DNA from: Tritrichomonas musculus
Taxonomy: Eukaryota > Parabasalia > Tritrichomonadida > Tritrichomonadidae
Length of the DNA stretch: 64,000 nucleotides
Reading direction: 5' to 3'
Assembly (NCBI GenBank): GCA_039105265.1
Contig: JAPFFF010000005.1
Span: 3,209,501-3,273,500 of the forward strand
Shown: piece by piece, positions 17,312 through 25,860 of the stretch
How positions within the stretch are numbered: position 1 is the first letter of the stretch
How the letters are laid out: each line of letters begins with the position of its first letter
The notes under the pieces: model-generated
Database searches by the model: none
The model's input: the letters and a program-made list of their open reading frames with translations, nothing else
What the model was told of the DNA's origin: nothing
Translations under genes and position numbers: made by a program

Positions 17312-18361
17312 TTAGGAAGAACTTTCAAAGAATCTGGTAATGCAATAATGAGACAGTGTTCCAACAAATAAGCCAGCTAGCATTGACCTATCATTTAATG
17401 ATGTCAACATGAAAATAATTGATCCTATACCGAAAATAATTCCAATAATAAAGCCAAAGGCGAATCTTATCCATGAAGATCCATCATTATCGTCATCTGG
17501 TCTTACGGCGCCATTTCCATCAGTGAAAATAGCCCAATTTCTTGCACCTCTATTTCGGTTGTTGTCTGGATTTTCTGGATCATCTTCTCTTGCTCCTTCT
17601 TGTTCCTCATAGTCATAATTATCATCATTCCCGTGATTTTCATCACCACCTTCTTCATTTGTATTATGACGATTTCTTTGACGACGAGGACGGGCGTTAT
17701 TTGGTGTATTATTTGCAATACCAAGAAGAATTCGTGCAGCTCCTGCAGCTCCTCCATCAACAACATTATTATTGAAAATAACGGGAAACCATTCTTCTTC
17801 TGCTTCAATTTGAGCTTCAGGTGAGGAATTAAGAGAACCTTGCATAGTGTGGAAATTTCTTCTAATTTCTGCAATTTGTTCAGGTGTATAGTTCATTCTT
17901 GCAAGACGGTCAAAACCTCGTAGATCTGATGCAAGACGATCATCATCATCATTGTTTTCTTCATTTTCAACATTATTATTATCTGCATTATTATCTCTGA
18001 CTTCTTCGGTTGTTGAATTGGACTCGGTACTTTGCGTATTTTGATGCTCATTTTTATGTTTATGGCCACGTTTACGAGTAGTAGTTTGGCGGAAGAAAAC
18101 GTGTATTGTAAATTCAGGCATTGAATCTATTTTTGAAAGGATATCAGTAGGTTGAAGGATTCTTCCATGATAAATAAGTGAAATAGTTCTATTTTCAGGC
18201 TTTTGTACAGATTTATCTTCGTTTATCATTTGAATAAGATCAGAAACTGAAGTCGAAGTTGTGACATCATAGTCTATTCTATTACCTGTTGGAAATAAGA
18301 CATGGAGTTTTGGTGGTGTATTAGGATCACGAATTGGATCAGTCTGTTCTAAACTCGCCAT
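17312..18361 (-). CDS. Dsc3-like membrane protein with ubiquitin-like domain (DUF2407 type)
   Basis: In fungi Dsc3 is a subunit of the Golgi/endosome Dsc membrane ubiquitin ligase. The 349-residue protein has the same order of parts: a ubiquitin-like fold (residues about 17-90, with ISLIYHGRILQPTDIL as the beta3-beta4 part), then the signature LRGFDRLARMNYTPEQIAEI (about 146-165), which corresponds to the R-G-F-D-R-L start of the DUF2407 C-terminal domain. An Asn/Asp-rich linker follows, and finally two transmembrane helices (about 296-317 and 325-342) with a short tail. The acidic linker between is longer than usual. It could also be a more general TMUB-like protein, but the RGFDRL block argues for Dsc3. 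It is divergent from the SART1-like gene (291 bases). Confidence 0.75.
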   Translation of the reverse strand: MASLEQTDPIRDPNTPPKLHVLFPTGNRIDYDVTTSTSVSDLIQMINEDKSVQKPENRTISLIYHGRILQPTDILSKIDSMPEFTIHVFFRQTTTRKRGHKHKNEHQNTQSTESNSTTEEVRDNNADNNNVENEENNDDDDRLASDLRGFDRLARMNYTPEQIAEIRRNFHTMQGSLNSSPEAQIEAEEEWFPVIFNNNVVDGGAAGAARILLGIANNTPNNARPRRQRNRHNTNEEGGDENHGNDDNYDYEEQEGAREDDPENPDNNRNRGARNWAIFTDGNGAVRPDDDNDGSSWIRFAFGFIIGIIFGIGSIIFMLTSLNDRSMLAGLFVGTLSHYCITRFFESSS

Positions 18362-18639
18362 TTTGTATTAATTTGAAAAAATTTTACAGGAATTTGAATA
18401 GTTTTTTGTTCTCTAATTGAATACTCATATGAATAATTAATTCAAAAATTCAACTAAACCCATATAATTCAAAAGAATAAACGATCGTTTAAATTTAATT
18501 TTTCAACATAACAAATTTTTATAGATCATACCCAAAATCCAACGAAACTGTGCAAATTTGTTTCAAAAATACGAAATTTTCAATTTTTTTGAAAAAGTTT
18601 GAAATTACCGAACTTTTTAAATTTAAAAAATTGACCTTT

Positions 18640-18645
18640 TCACAC
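18640..18645 (+). promoter_or_regulatory. Inr-like motif before SART1-like gene
   Basis: TCACAC lies 7 bases before the ATG at 18653; it is a partial match (TCA-pyrimidine-A) to the trichomonad initiator. Confidence 0.4.
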
Positions 18646-18652
18646 GAAAAGG

Positions 18653-19609
18653 ATGAAGAAGAGGACAAAAGTACCAAAAGCTAACAATGCTATTTTTGAT
18701 GAGCCCCTCTCTGTTGTTTCACGACCTCCAGGTTCACCACCTAATTACGTCCCTCCAACACCAGCAGAAATTTTTGCACGTCTGCAGGGACATAATGAAA
18801 ATGAAATAATTCCTTCAACAAATAGTACGACAGAAATAATACCTAATCAAGTTGAACCAGTAGATCCAGCTCCTGATTCAAAAACACTTGATATTTTAGC
18901 TCGGCTCAAAGCGATATCAAATGGAGAAACTATGCCTGTGCCAACAGAAATGCCCAAAATAAACGTACTTCCAAAAATTGGTGTAGAATTCGACTCGATG
19001 TCTCATATTGAAGCACCTAAGGCTGATAATCCACTTGCTGCATTAGAAGAACTTCAGGAAAACGAAGAGAGTGAAGACGAACCAATTAACAATCCAATTG
19101 ATTTTCTTCAATATGATAAGCCACTTGGTTTTGGTATTGCACGCGCTTATAGATACGCAGCTACACACGGCCTTATATATAAACACAAAGGTGACGATGA
19201 ACAAATTCTTGAATATAGAGATGGCGAAGGTAACTTAATTGATACAAGAACAGCATTTAAACTTCAATCACATATATTTTCTGGACGTTATTCAAGTATT
19301 AAAAATCGTCTTAAGTCCCAGATCAAAGCTCGTGCGTTTAATAACAAAGACAACTTTGAAGTTGGTGATACGCCTTTACATACTGCTGCTAGTCTTAGAA
19401 ATGCTCTTGCAGAAAACAAAACCGCTTTTATTGAGCTTACTGGCGAAAACAAACGAGTTATGCCTTATGAACCTATACGACTTGATATCGATGAGAAAAT
19501 GAAAGCGAAGAAAGAAAAGAAGAAGAAGAGATTAAAGATGAAAACCAAGAAACTCGAAGCAAAGGAAAGAGCAAAAGAACAAAAAGAAATGGAAGACAAT
19601 TTAGAATAA
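18653..19609 (+). CDS. SART1/Snu66-like splicing factor
   Basis: SART1 (yeast Snu66) is a U4/U6.U5 tri-snRNP protein needed for spliceosome activation. The C-terminal half of this 318-residue protein follows the family's conserved block. A YDKPLGFGIARAYRYAATHG segment (about 160-180) is followed by LEYRDGEGNLID, AFKLQSHIFSG (the SHxFxG core) and GDTPLHTAASLRNALAENKTAFIELTG near residue 240-270. It ends in a Lys/Glu-rich tail. The N-terminal half is Pro-rich and disordered. The protein is far shorter than the 600-800 residues usual elsewhere and lacks the long RS-type N-terminus, matching the reduced but present splicing machinery of parabasalids. The stop is followed by AT-rich DNA with TAAT/TAAA signals. 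Confidence 0.82.
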   Translation: MKKRTKVPKANNAIFDEPLSVVSRPPGSPPNYVPPTPAEIFARLQGHNENEIIPSTNSTTEIIPNQVEPVDPAPDSKTLDILARLKAISNGETMPVPTEMPKINVLPKIGVEFDSMSHIEAPKADNPLAALEELQENEESEDEPINNPIDFLQYDKPLGFGIARAYRYAATHGLIYKHKGDDEQILEYRDGEGNLIDTRTAFKLQSHIFSGRYSSIKNRLKSQIKARAFNNKDNFEVGDTPLHTAASLRNALAENKTAFIELTGENKRVMPYEPIRLDIDEKMKAKKEKKKKRLKMKTKKLEAKERAKEQKEMEDNLE

Positions 19610-19975
19610 TTAATATATTTTGTTTTGTAATATTTATATTAATGTTAATAAATTTTTGTTAATATTCCAATCTTACCGAGTTTCAGATATATTTTACTTT
19701 TACAATATTTCATTTATTACCGATACTATATAGATTCCATTTGTATTTCTGATTATATTAATAAAATTAATATGTCAAAATATCATTTTCTTAATATATT
19801 AGGTTTTTATTCATGAGATCATATTTTATAAAGGTAAGGTTCTATTAATTATTTTCATTTTATATTTATATATACAGAAATGCAGTAAATGAAATAATTT
19901 ATACATTGAATTAGAAACACCATCAAATAAAAGATCTGATTATAGAGATGATTTCTTTAATCCACTCAATTATCT
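19610..19975. other. Convergent intergenic spacer
   Basis: 366 bases between the 3' ends of the SART1-like gene and the membrane-protein frame of the SecA-like locus; AT-rich, no feature seen. Confidence 0.5.
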
Positions 19976-20917
19976 TTAATCATCAGATATTTTATCCTTT
20001 TCTTGATAAATGTCTGAATTCTTTTTAAGTAATTTATTTAATTTATCATCATCAGAGAAATTTTTATCAAATGATTTTGCAACTTTTGATTCTTTAGATT
20101 CAGCTTTATCAGAATGCAATTGAATTGATTCATTTTTCGAATTTGTTTCATTTTCTGAGTTCGTATTATTGGAACTGTCGTTATTTGCATTATTAATATC
20201 AGTATTGGTATTATTAGGATTAGCATTATTCGTATTATTAGTAGTATTAGTATTGGTATTAGTAGTATTAGTATTGGTGTTATTATTAGAATTTGCATTA
20301 GGATTTGTGCTAGTATTAGCATTTGCATTAGTATTGGTGTTATTATTAGCATTTGCATTAGGATTTGTGCTATTATTAGAACTTTTCTGGTTGCCAGTAT
20401 TTGCTTGCGATTTTTTGTTTTTGATTGCTTTTTTCTGATTATTGAAAATAAACAAAAAAGCAGCGAAGCACATCATTATCATTATACCAATTTTAATAAA
20501 ATGCTTTATTGGCAAACCTTGTGTAACAAACGATTCAGCGAAACTTGATTTGAATTGAACTTTATCTTCAAACATGCTCCTGATTTTTCTCTCTATTAAG
20601 GTAAAATCATTTTTTGGATTGATAATAGATGCCAACACTCTCAAATATCTAGCTAGTTTTGTGCTGAAAGTGCTAATAATCTGAATTTGCTGATCAAATT
20701 TTTTGTTTAAAAACTCAATAATTTTATTGCAAAATGCTTCGAGCTGTCCTTTTAAATATGTTTGGAGTAATTGTGTAAAAACGAATTTGATTGACTTTTT
20801 AATAACTGTAATTCCAACTTTTTCAGGTAAAGACGTTACATATTGTGAAATCGTGCTTGAAAGGCTAATCAAATAAACAAGACCAAAAATAAGAACTCCA
20901 GCTAACAATGGAGCCAT
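19976..20917 (-). CDS. Asn/Thr-rich two-helix membrane protein, probably the 3' part of the SecA-like gene
   Basis: A 313-residue frame with a hydrophobic N-terminal helix (residues about 3-25), an amphipathic helical stretch, a second membrane helix (about 138-158), then 100 residues of Asn/Thr/Ala repeats and a charged tail. It lies in the same frame as the SecA-like frame upstream. The 60 bases between (20918-20977) have no further stop, so a single in-frame TAA separates them. It may therefore be the membrane-anchoring C-terminus of one longer SecA-like protein, or a separate gene starting at the ATG at 20917. No initiator motif supports a separate start. Function is unknown. Confidence 0.55.
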   Translation of the reverse strand: MAPLLAGVLIFGLVYLISLSSTISQYVTSLPEKVGITVIKKSIKFVFTQLLQTYLKGQLEAFCNKIIEFLNKKFDQQIQIISTFSTKLARYLRVLASIINPKNDFTLIERKIRSMFEDKVQFKSSFAESFVTQGLPIKHFIKIGIMIMMCFAAFLFIFNNQKKAIKNKKSQANTGNQKSSNNSTNPNANANNNTNTNANANTSTNPNANSNNNTNTNTTNTNTNTTNNTNNANPNNTNTDINNANNDSSNNTNSENETNSKNESIQLHSDKAESKESKVAKSFDKNFSDDDKLNKLLKKNSDIYQEKDKISDD

Positions 20918-20977
20918 GCTTCTTACGCTTATAGTGAAAACAAAAAGTGGGTCACGATCAATTAAGCAATTTTGATT

Positions 20978-23900
20978 TTATAATTTTTCATCAACATTTT
21001 CAAGGTTGAAATCGAAGCATATTCCAAATTCGCATCCAGCAAGAGTATGACGCAAGAAAAATTTGAGACCAATGAAAGTTCCGATAACTTTATTTATTTC
21101 GCTACATATTCTATTAAATATCTTGTCAATTGCTTCTGTGATGCTGAAGCGAATTGGATGACCTGTTTCTTTAGTTTTACGTATATAAATTAATTCTGGA
21201 TCAATAATAAATGAAGGCACACGATCTTCATCATTTACATCAGATATTCGAGCACCAGAACAGTCCATTAAATTGTATGGTTTGAATCCAACATTAAATG
21301 ATAAAAACTTATCTGGCATAGCTTGTTTCAGTTTCATGAATGAGTAATTCGAAAAAATGTTATAAATTTTTGTTTCCCATTTCTTATTTACAATGTTAAA
21401 AATCCACATGAATGTTTCAATCATGCCGGTATTTTTATCATCTGGTGGTAGATAGTTGCATAGCTTAGAGTGTAATTTTTTAGACTTCTTTTTCAAATAG
21501 TTGTTTTTTACTTCCATTTCGTATTCTTTGTCCATGAATTTTCTATCTGCTTTATCGATTAATAACGACCATGGTTCAAAAATCATCTCACGCACGTATC
21601 GCTGAAAAAGAATCCATGTAAACCTGCAATTTGGACAATTGTATAACGAAATGATTCTTTGTGCTTGAATCTCAAGAAATGTGTCAATTTTTAGACATAA
21701 AGGAAATCTGTATTTAGATGCAATGATACGATTAACGTTAATTTGTGATTCACGCAAAACTTTGATGGTTTTAATATCAAGATCTGGTGAATCAACAAGT
21801 GGAGTGAAAATCCAACTTCTTTTCTTTTTAAATGAATCGATAAACTCGATTTGTAATTGATTTTTTATATCAAACTCCTTTAAAGCATTGTTTAAATCAC
21901 TATTTTTTATGATTTTAATCGGTTTAATGTACTGCTTATAAGGACATATGATGTGTGTTGATCCTTTTTGGCCTTTTCTTCCTGTTCTTCCTAAAGCTTG
22001 CTGCATAACACGCGAATTTGATGTATAAAAAGATATGATAACATGAAGTGGCATTTCTGGATTTTTTATGTCTGCTCCTCTTCCACAAATATTCGAGCCC
22101 AAAGAAACAGCTCCTTTTCTACCAGCAATGAAATCTGGCTTGATACTCTGATCTCTTCCATCAAAAATATAAACATCATTAATTCCAATATTCTTTAGCA
22201 TTTTGTAAACTAATGAAATTTCATTCAAATCTTGGAAAATGGCAAGAACTGGATTTCCTTTTTGATTGAATTTTGCAATTTCTTCAACAATTTTCTTGTT
22301 TCGTTCTTTAAAATTGCGTACTAATGAAATTGGAATGTCAACACATCTTCTTGGATGACGACGTGGAATTTTTAATGTGTCCAAATTATAATGTTTTGAA
22401 AAAATATCTTTTTCATACTCTTCACCAATTGTTCCTGTAAATCCGCAAACAGCATTATATAGTCTAACGAAAGTTGGATGTGAAACATAAAGATAACTCA
22501 TTGATACATCTTTAATAAACATATTTTTATTTTCTTCAGGATGTGCAAACATTTCTTTGATTGCAATAAATTGTTGTATATATCCATTGAATTCTTTATT
22601 TGGTTCAAGATTTCCTTTATGATCATAATCGTATGGAACAATGTACTTAACTTGAATCTTTTTAGGTTTCTCATCAAGATGACTGTTACCATAAGTAAAA
22701 GGAACTTTATTTTCAGGTGTAGCTGTTTGATTATTATTATTGTTAGTTGTTTGATTATTATTATTATTGTTAGTTGTTTGATTATTATTATTATTGTTAG
22801 TTGTTTGATTATTATTATTATTGTTAGTTGTTTGATTATTATTATTATTGTTAGTTGTTTGATTATTATTATTGTTAGTTGTTTGATTATTATTATTGTT
22901 AGTTGTTTGATTATTATTATTGTTAGTTGTTTGATTATTATTATTGTTAGTTGTTTGATTATTATTATTGTTAGTTGTTTGATTATTATTATTATTGTTA
23001 GTTGTTTGATTATTATTATTATTATTTGTAGTTGTTTGTTTTTTACCTAATGATTTTTCAATTACTGTTTCAATTGCAGCAATTGGAATGTTGTAGATTT
23101 GATCTCTAATATTTTCCATCTTTTTTTTAACTTTTGATAGCTTTTTTAGAACGTTTTCCAATATTTTTTCATCTTCTGATCTATCAATTTCCATCGTTTC
23201 AATTGAATATTTTTTGCCTTTCGTGAATCCATCTTTAGTTGAATTTACAAGCTTAATTTCTTTGTACATTGTAATGATGTCCCTTTCAGAAATGTCGGTA
23301 CAACGTGGCCATATTTTTTTTATATCTGAAACGACATCTTTAGGAGATCTTTTTTGCATTTGACAATGATAAACATAAATAAGAATTTCTTTACCATTTG
23401 TGTTCATTGGTCTTGATAAAATTGTTCCATTAGATAATTCATCAATAAGAATAGAATCAGCCTCATCAATCAAAAGAGAACAAGAGTTAAAATAGTCATT
23501 TACAATATCAGGATAATTTTCCATCATTCTCAAGAATAAAGCTTCAAAATTAATGAAAGTTGAAAAAATGACTTTTGCTTTTCTTTTGATGTTTCCGATA
23601 CCACAAACTCCAATATTCATGTTTGCTGAATTGTCAAAAAGTTCTTCGCCAAAATAAGTGTCAGGAAATCTTTCTTTTTTATAACGAAAGTTTGATTCAT
23701 CATTTCCTTTACTTTCACTTTCACTTTCTTCGGCAAATTGTGTTGGAAGTTCTTCCTTGTGAAGAAGAACAGCAGATTGGATTCCAATTGTCTGGAAGAA
23801 TTCATATGAATCATGATAATCACGATTGGCTAAGAAAATGTTGGATGTTGCAATGTGAATTGTTTTGCCCATTTTGGCTAAAACAGCCGATATTATTTGT

Positions 23901-24067
23901 ATTGTAACAGACTTGCCTTCACCTGTGTGAATTTGTTGAACAATTCCTTTTCTTTGTTTTTTTGTCTTTTTTGCGTTTCGATTTGTCATCGTCGAGTAAA
24001 AACAATTTGCAAGCTTCGTATGCTGATAAAACTTGAATTTCTGAACAAAAAAGGTCCATCCTTCCAA
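20978..24067 (-). CDS. SecA-like DEAD motor ATPase core
   Basis: A large frame matching the SecA preprotein-translocase motor of bacteria and plastids. In order it has the Walker A HTGEGKS (residues 47-53) and an ATSNIFLANRD strand-loop (SecA has V-N-D-Y-L-A-x-R-D). Walker B follows as LLIDEADSILIDE (about 196-208; SecA has V-D-E-x-D-S-I-L-I-D-E-A). The second motor half starts with the CGFTGTIGEE motif (about 540), then GNPVLAIFQDLNEISLVYKML, the GRGAD motif (about 660) and QQALGRTGRKGQKGS (about 690). An Asn/Gln/Thr tandem tract (about 347-450) splits the part where SecA carries its preprotein cross-linking domain. The frame opens with TTG; its first ATG (23989) lies only about 20 codons before Walker A. 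The true 5' end is in the next frames upstream, so the gene is broken or mis-assembled here. Confidence 0.85.
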   Translation of the reverse strand: MEGWTFFVQKFKFYQHTKLANCFYSTMTNRNAKKTKKQRKGIVQQIHTGEGKSVTIQIISAVLAKMGKTIHIATSNIFLANRDYHDSYEFFQTIGIQSAVLLHKEELPTQFAEESESESKGNDESNFRYKKERFPDTYFGEELFDNSANMNIGVCGIGNIKRKAKVIFSTFINFEALFLRMMENYPDIVNDYFNSCSLLIDEADSILIDELSNGTILSRPMNTNGKEILIYVYHCQMQKRSPKDVVSDIKKIWPRCTDISERDIITMYKEIKLVNSTKDGFTKGKKYSIETMEIDRSEDEKILENVLKKLSKVKKKMENIRDQIYNIPIAAIETVIEKSLGKKQTTTNNNNNNQTTNNNNNNQTTNNNNNQTTNNNNNQTTNNNNNQTTNNNNNQTTNNNNNQTTNNNNNNQTTNNNNNNQTTNNNNNNQTTNNNNNNQTTNNNNNQTATPENKVPFTYGNSHLDEKPKKIQVKYIVPYDYDHKGNLEPNKEFNGYIQQFIAIKEMFAHPEENKNMFIKDVSMSYLYVSHPTFVRLYNAVCGFTGTIGEEYEKDIFSKHYNLDTLKIPRRHPRRCVDIPISLVRNFKERNKKIVEEIAKFNQKGNPVLAIFQDLNEISLVYKMLKNIGINDVYIFDGRDQSIKPDFIAGRKGAVSLGSNICGRGADIKNPEMPLHVIISFYTSNSRVMQQALGRTGRKGQKGSTHIICPYKQYIKPIKIIKNSDLNNALKEFDIKNQLQIEFIDSFKKKRSWIFTPLVDSPDLDIKTIKVLRESQINVNRIIASKYRFPLCLKIDTFLEIQAQRIISLYNCPNCRFTWILFQRYVREMIFEPWSLLIDKADRKFMDKEYEMEVKNNYLKKKSKKLHSKLCNYLPPDDKNTGMIETFMWIFNIVNKKWETKIYNIFSNYSFMKLKQAMPDKFLSFNVGFKPYNLMDCSGARISDVNDEDRVPSFIIDPELIYIRKTKETGHPIRFSITEAIDKIFNRICSEINKVIGTFIGLKFFLRHTLAGCEFGICFDFNLENVDEKL
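22729..23034 (-). repeat. Asn/Gln/Thr-coding tandem repeat in SecA-like gene
   Basis: About a dozen 24- or 27-base units coding QTTNNNNN or QTTNNNNNN on the minus strand. Unit number is likely to vary between strains through slippage. All units keep the frame. Confidence 0.95.
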
Positions 24068-24452
24068 TTTTTTTCGTGCAATAATAGTGTGTTAATAATT
24101 TGATGATCTTCTTTTTTGTATCAAATGTGAAAATTTTCTTCTTTTTATATTTTTGATTCCAATCAAAATTATTGATGATCTTTTCGCATATTTTATATAT
24201 GGTATCAGTAGTATTAGTATCAATGTCCATCAAATAAAGAGGATTTGTAGTATACAGTTCTGTTTTAATTAAATGCAAATCATTGCGATAATAATATTTG
24301 ATTTTATTATCATCAAAATAAATTTTGACACGCTCGTTTCGATAACTTAAAAAATCATCTCGGGAAATATAACAAAAGCCAAAATCAGAAAAATTTGATG
24401 GAGTAATATCATTTTTTTCATCATCTGTATCATAAAGAGAAATATTTGACAA
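23919..24452 (-). CDS. Upstream fragment of the SecA-like gene (middle)
   Basis: A 177-residue frame whose end overlaps the SecA-like core in another frame. Its last 30 residues (SAYEACKLFLLDD and a Lys-rich stretch) are what should precede the Walker A segment, so the two were one reading frame separated by a one-base slip. The slip lies in A-rich DNA around 23950-23980, where runs of six and seven A occur. The frame is also open, without ATG, for some 190 bases before 24452, to about 24640. It has no recognisable domain; Tyr/Asn/Lys-rich. It is probably the N-terminal region of the motor protein rather than a gene of its own. Confidence 0.55.
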   Translation of the reverse strand: MSNISLYDTDDEKNDITPSNFSDFGFCYISRDDFLSYRNERVKIYFDDNKIKYYYRNDLHLIKTELYTTNPLYLMDIDTNTTDTIYKICEKIINNFDWNQKYKKKKIFTFDTKKKIIKLLTHYYCTKKIGRMDLFCSEIQVLSAYEACKLFLLDDDKSKRKKDKKTKKRNCSTNSHR

Positions 24453-24583
24453 ATAAATCCGAATCTTATCAGATGAAAAACCTTCCTGAAAATAAGGAAA
24501 TGGTCTTATTAATAAAGGACCAGGCCAGTATCCTCCTTCAAAATAATTAGAAAAATTGATTGATTGAAAAAATGTTTTTTTGC

Positions 24584-25168
24584 TTAAAAGTAGGAGTTTT
24601 TCATTACATGCTTTAGTGTCAGAAAAAAAGGGCTATATAAATAAAAATAACCACTGAATGATTCATAATTTTGAATAATTGAATTTAAAATAGTATCGTA
24701 TTCCTTTTTATCTTTGGAATTGTCTGGAATTTTCAAATTGAAATGAATTTCTGCAAACGGATTGTCTTTTAATGCATATAAAATAAAATCATGAGCTAAC
24801 GAAGGACGTGAATAGCTGGCTTCAATAATAAGAACTAATGTTAGGCCTGAAGCAGCCATTAGATTGATTTCTAGATTGAGCATATGAAAATAGTGTTTTA
24901 TTTCATCTTTTGTTAATTTGTCCCAATGCTCACTACTGAGCTCACAAACTAGTATAGAAAGAGGAGTATCAGTGAAAAGCCAATTATAAAACCACCGTAA
25001 GCTACTTACTTGGTAGAAATATGCTTGATATCTTCTCCAAGCACTAATATATATGCCATGACATTTCGGAACCGTGCCTTTTTTATGTTTTTGATAAATG
25101 TGCGTATATAAGTATGAGTAATAATCATTTTTAAACAAATCAAATATTCTTTTTAGACCTTTAGGCAT
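24584..25168 (-). CDS. N-terminal fragment of the SecA-like gene
   Basis: A 194-residue frame with a true ATG at 25168, the most upstream part of the minus-strand SecA-like locus. Its last residues run into a T7 run on the minus strand (about 24628), after which the sense of the protein continues in the frame of the next fragment, so another one-base slip is likely. A hydrophobic helical segment near residues 103-118 may be buried or membrane-associated. No known domain is recognised. It stands head to head with a broken plus-strand gene, and no TCAYT initiator lies just upstream. Confidence 0.5.
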   Translation of the reverse strand: MPKGLKRIFDLFKNDYYSYLYTHIYQKHKKGTVPKCHGIYISAWRRYQAYFYQVSSLRWFYNWLFTDTPLSILVCELSSEHWDKLTKDEIKHYFHMLNLEINLMAASGLTLVLIIEASYSRPSLAHDFILYALKDNPFAEIHFNLKIPDNSKDKKEYDTILNSIIQNYESFSGYFYLYSPFFLTLKHVMKNSYF

Positions 25169-25250
25169 TAAAGTTCACAAGAAGAATCAAATTTACACTG
25201 GAATATATTTCATTCGGCTCTTACATATTCTTACAGATCATGAAGTTCAA

Positions 25251-25829
25251 TTGGTTAAAACATTTAATTATTCCAAAGATATCGAATCTTTTCTTGCTCC
25301 AATTTTTGCAAAATATAAAATTCCTTTTCTTCTCAATTCCAATTTGTTTAATTATGAAAATCAAGATTATATTTTGTTACAAATTAAAGTCGTATTTGAT
25401 TCATTTCAAGATAAAATTAAATCAATTATTGGATCATATGAAAATAAAGCAAATGAAGAAGACAAAGAAAATATAAAGGAAAGTGAAAAGTTGGATAATT
25501 CAGTTAGTGATTTTGAAAAGGAAGAAGAGGCATATTTTATTAATTTAGTCAATATAATAACTGTTGATCTCAATTTGAAACATAAATTTTATGATTTTAA
25601 TGAAATCATTGAAGATGGATTCATTCCATCTTACATAATTCATGTATTCAAGATCAAATCCATTAAAAATGCCACATTAAGCAAAAATCTTACTATTGAT
25701 GAACAAATTCAGAATATAGAAGCAACCATTAAATTTTTAGGGAAGAAAAATCACATTTTTAAACTTAGACTTCAGAAATCCATACAAAAGAAGCTATTCA
25801 ATTCGACGCCTTTTAAGACATATTTTTAA
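25251..25829 (+). pseudogene. 5' part of a broken plus-strand gene, no start codon
   Basis: A 192-codon open stretch with natural-looking Lys/Glu/Ile-rich coding composition but no ATG. The frame is open back to about 25125, into the start region of the minus-strand gene, again without ATG. It ends at a run of five T (25823-25827); the protein sense then continues in the frame starting near 25831, so a one-base slip separates them. The missing start suggests 5' truncation by rearrangement. No domain recognised; a Lys/Glu-rich linker lies near residues 65-90. Confidence 0.5.
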
Positions 25830-25860
25830 TTTGTACTTCATTAAAACGTCAATAAATGAA

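Noticed and set aside
17503-17874. Methionine/isoleucine-rich frame on the minus strand
   Set aside because: It overlaps the Dsc3-like gene in another frame and consists of shifted Asn/Asp codons.
22729-23034. CRISPR-like array
   Set aside because: The units are contiguous codon repeats without unique spacers, in a eukaryotic gene.
22541-23050. Plus-strand Ile/Cys/Val-rich frame of 169 residues
   Set aside because: It is the antisense shadow of the Asn/Gln/Thr tandem repeat in the SecA-like gene.
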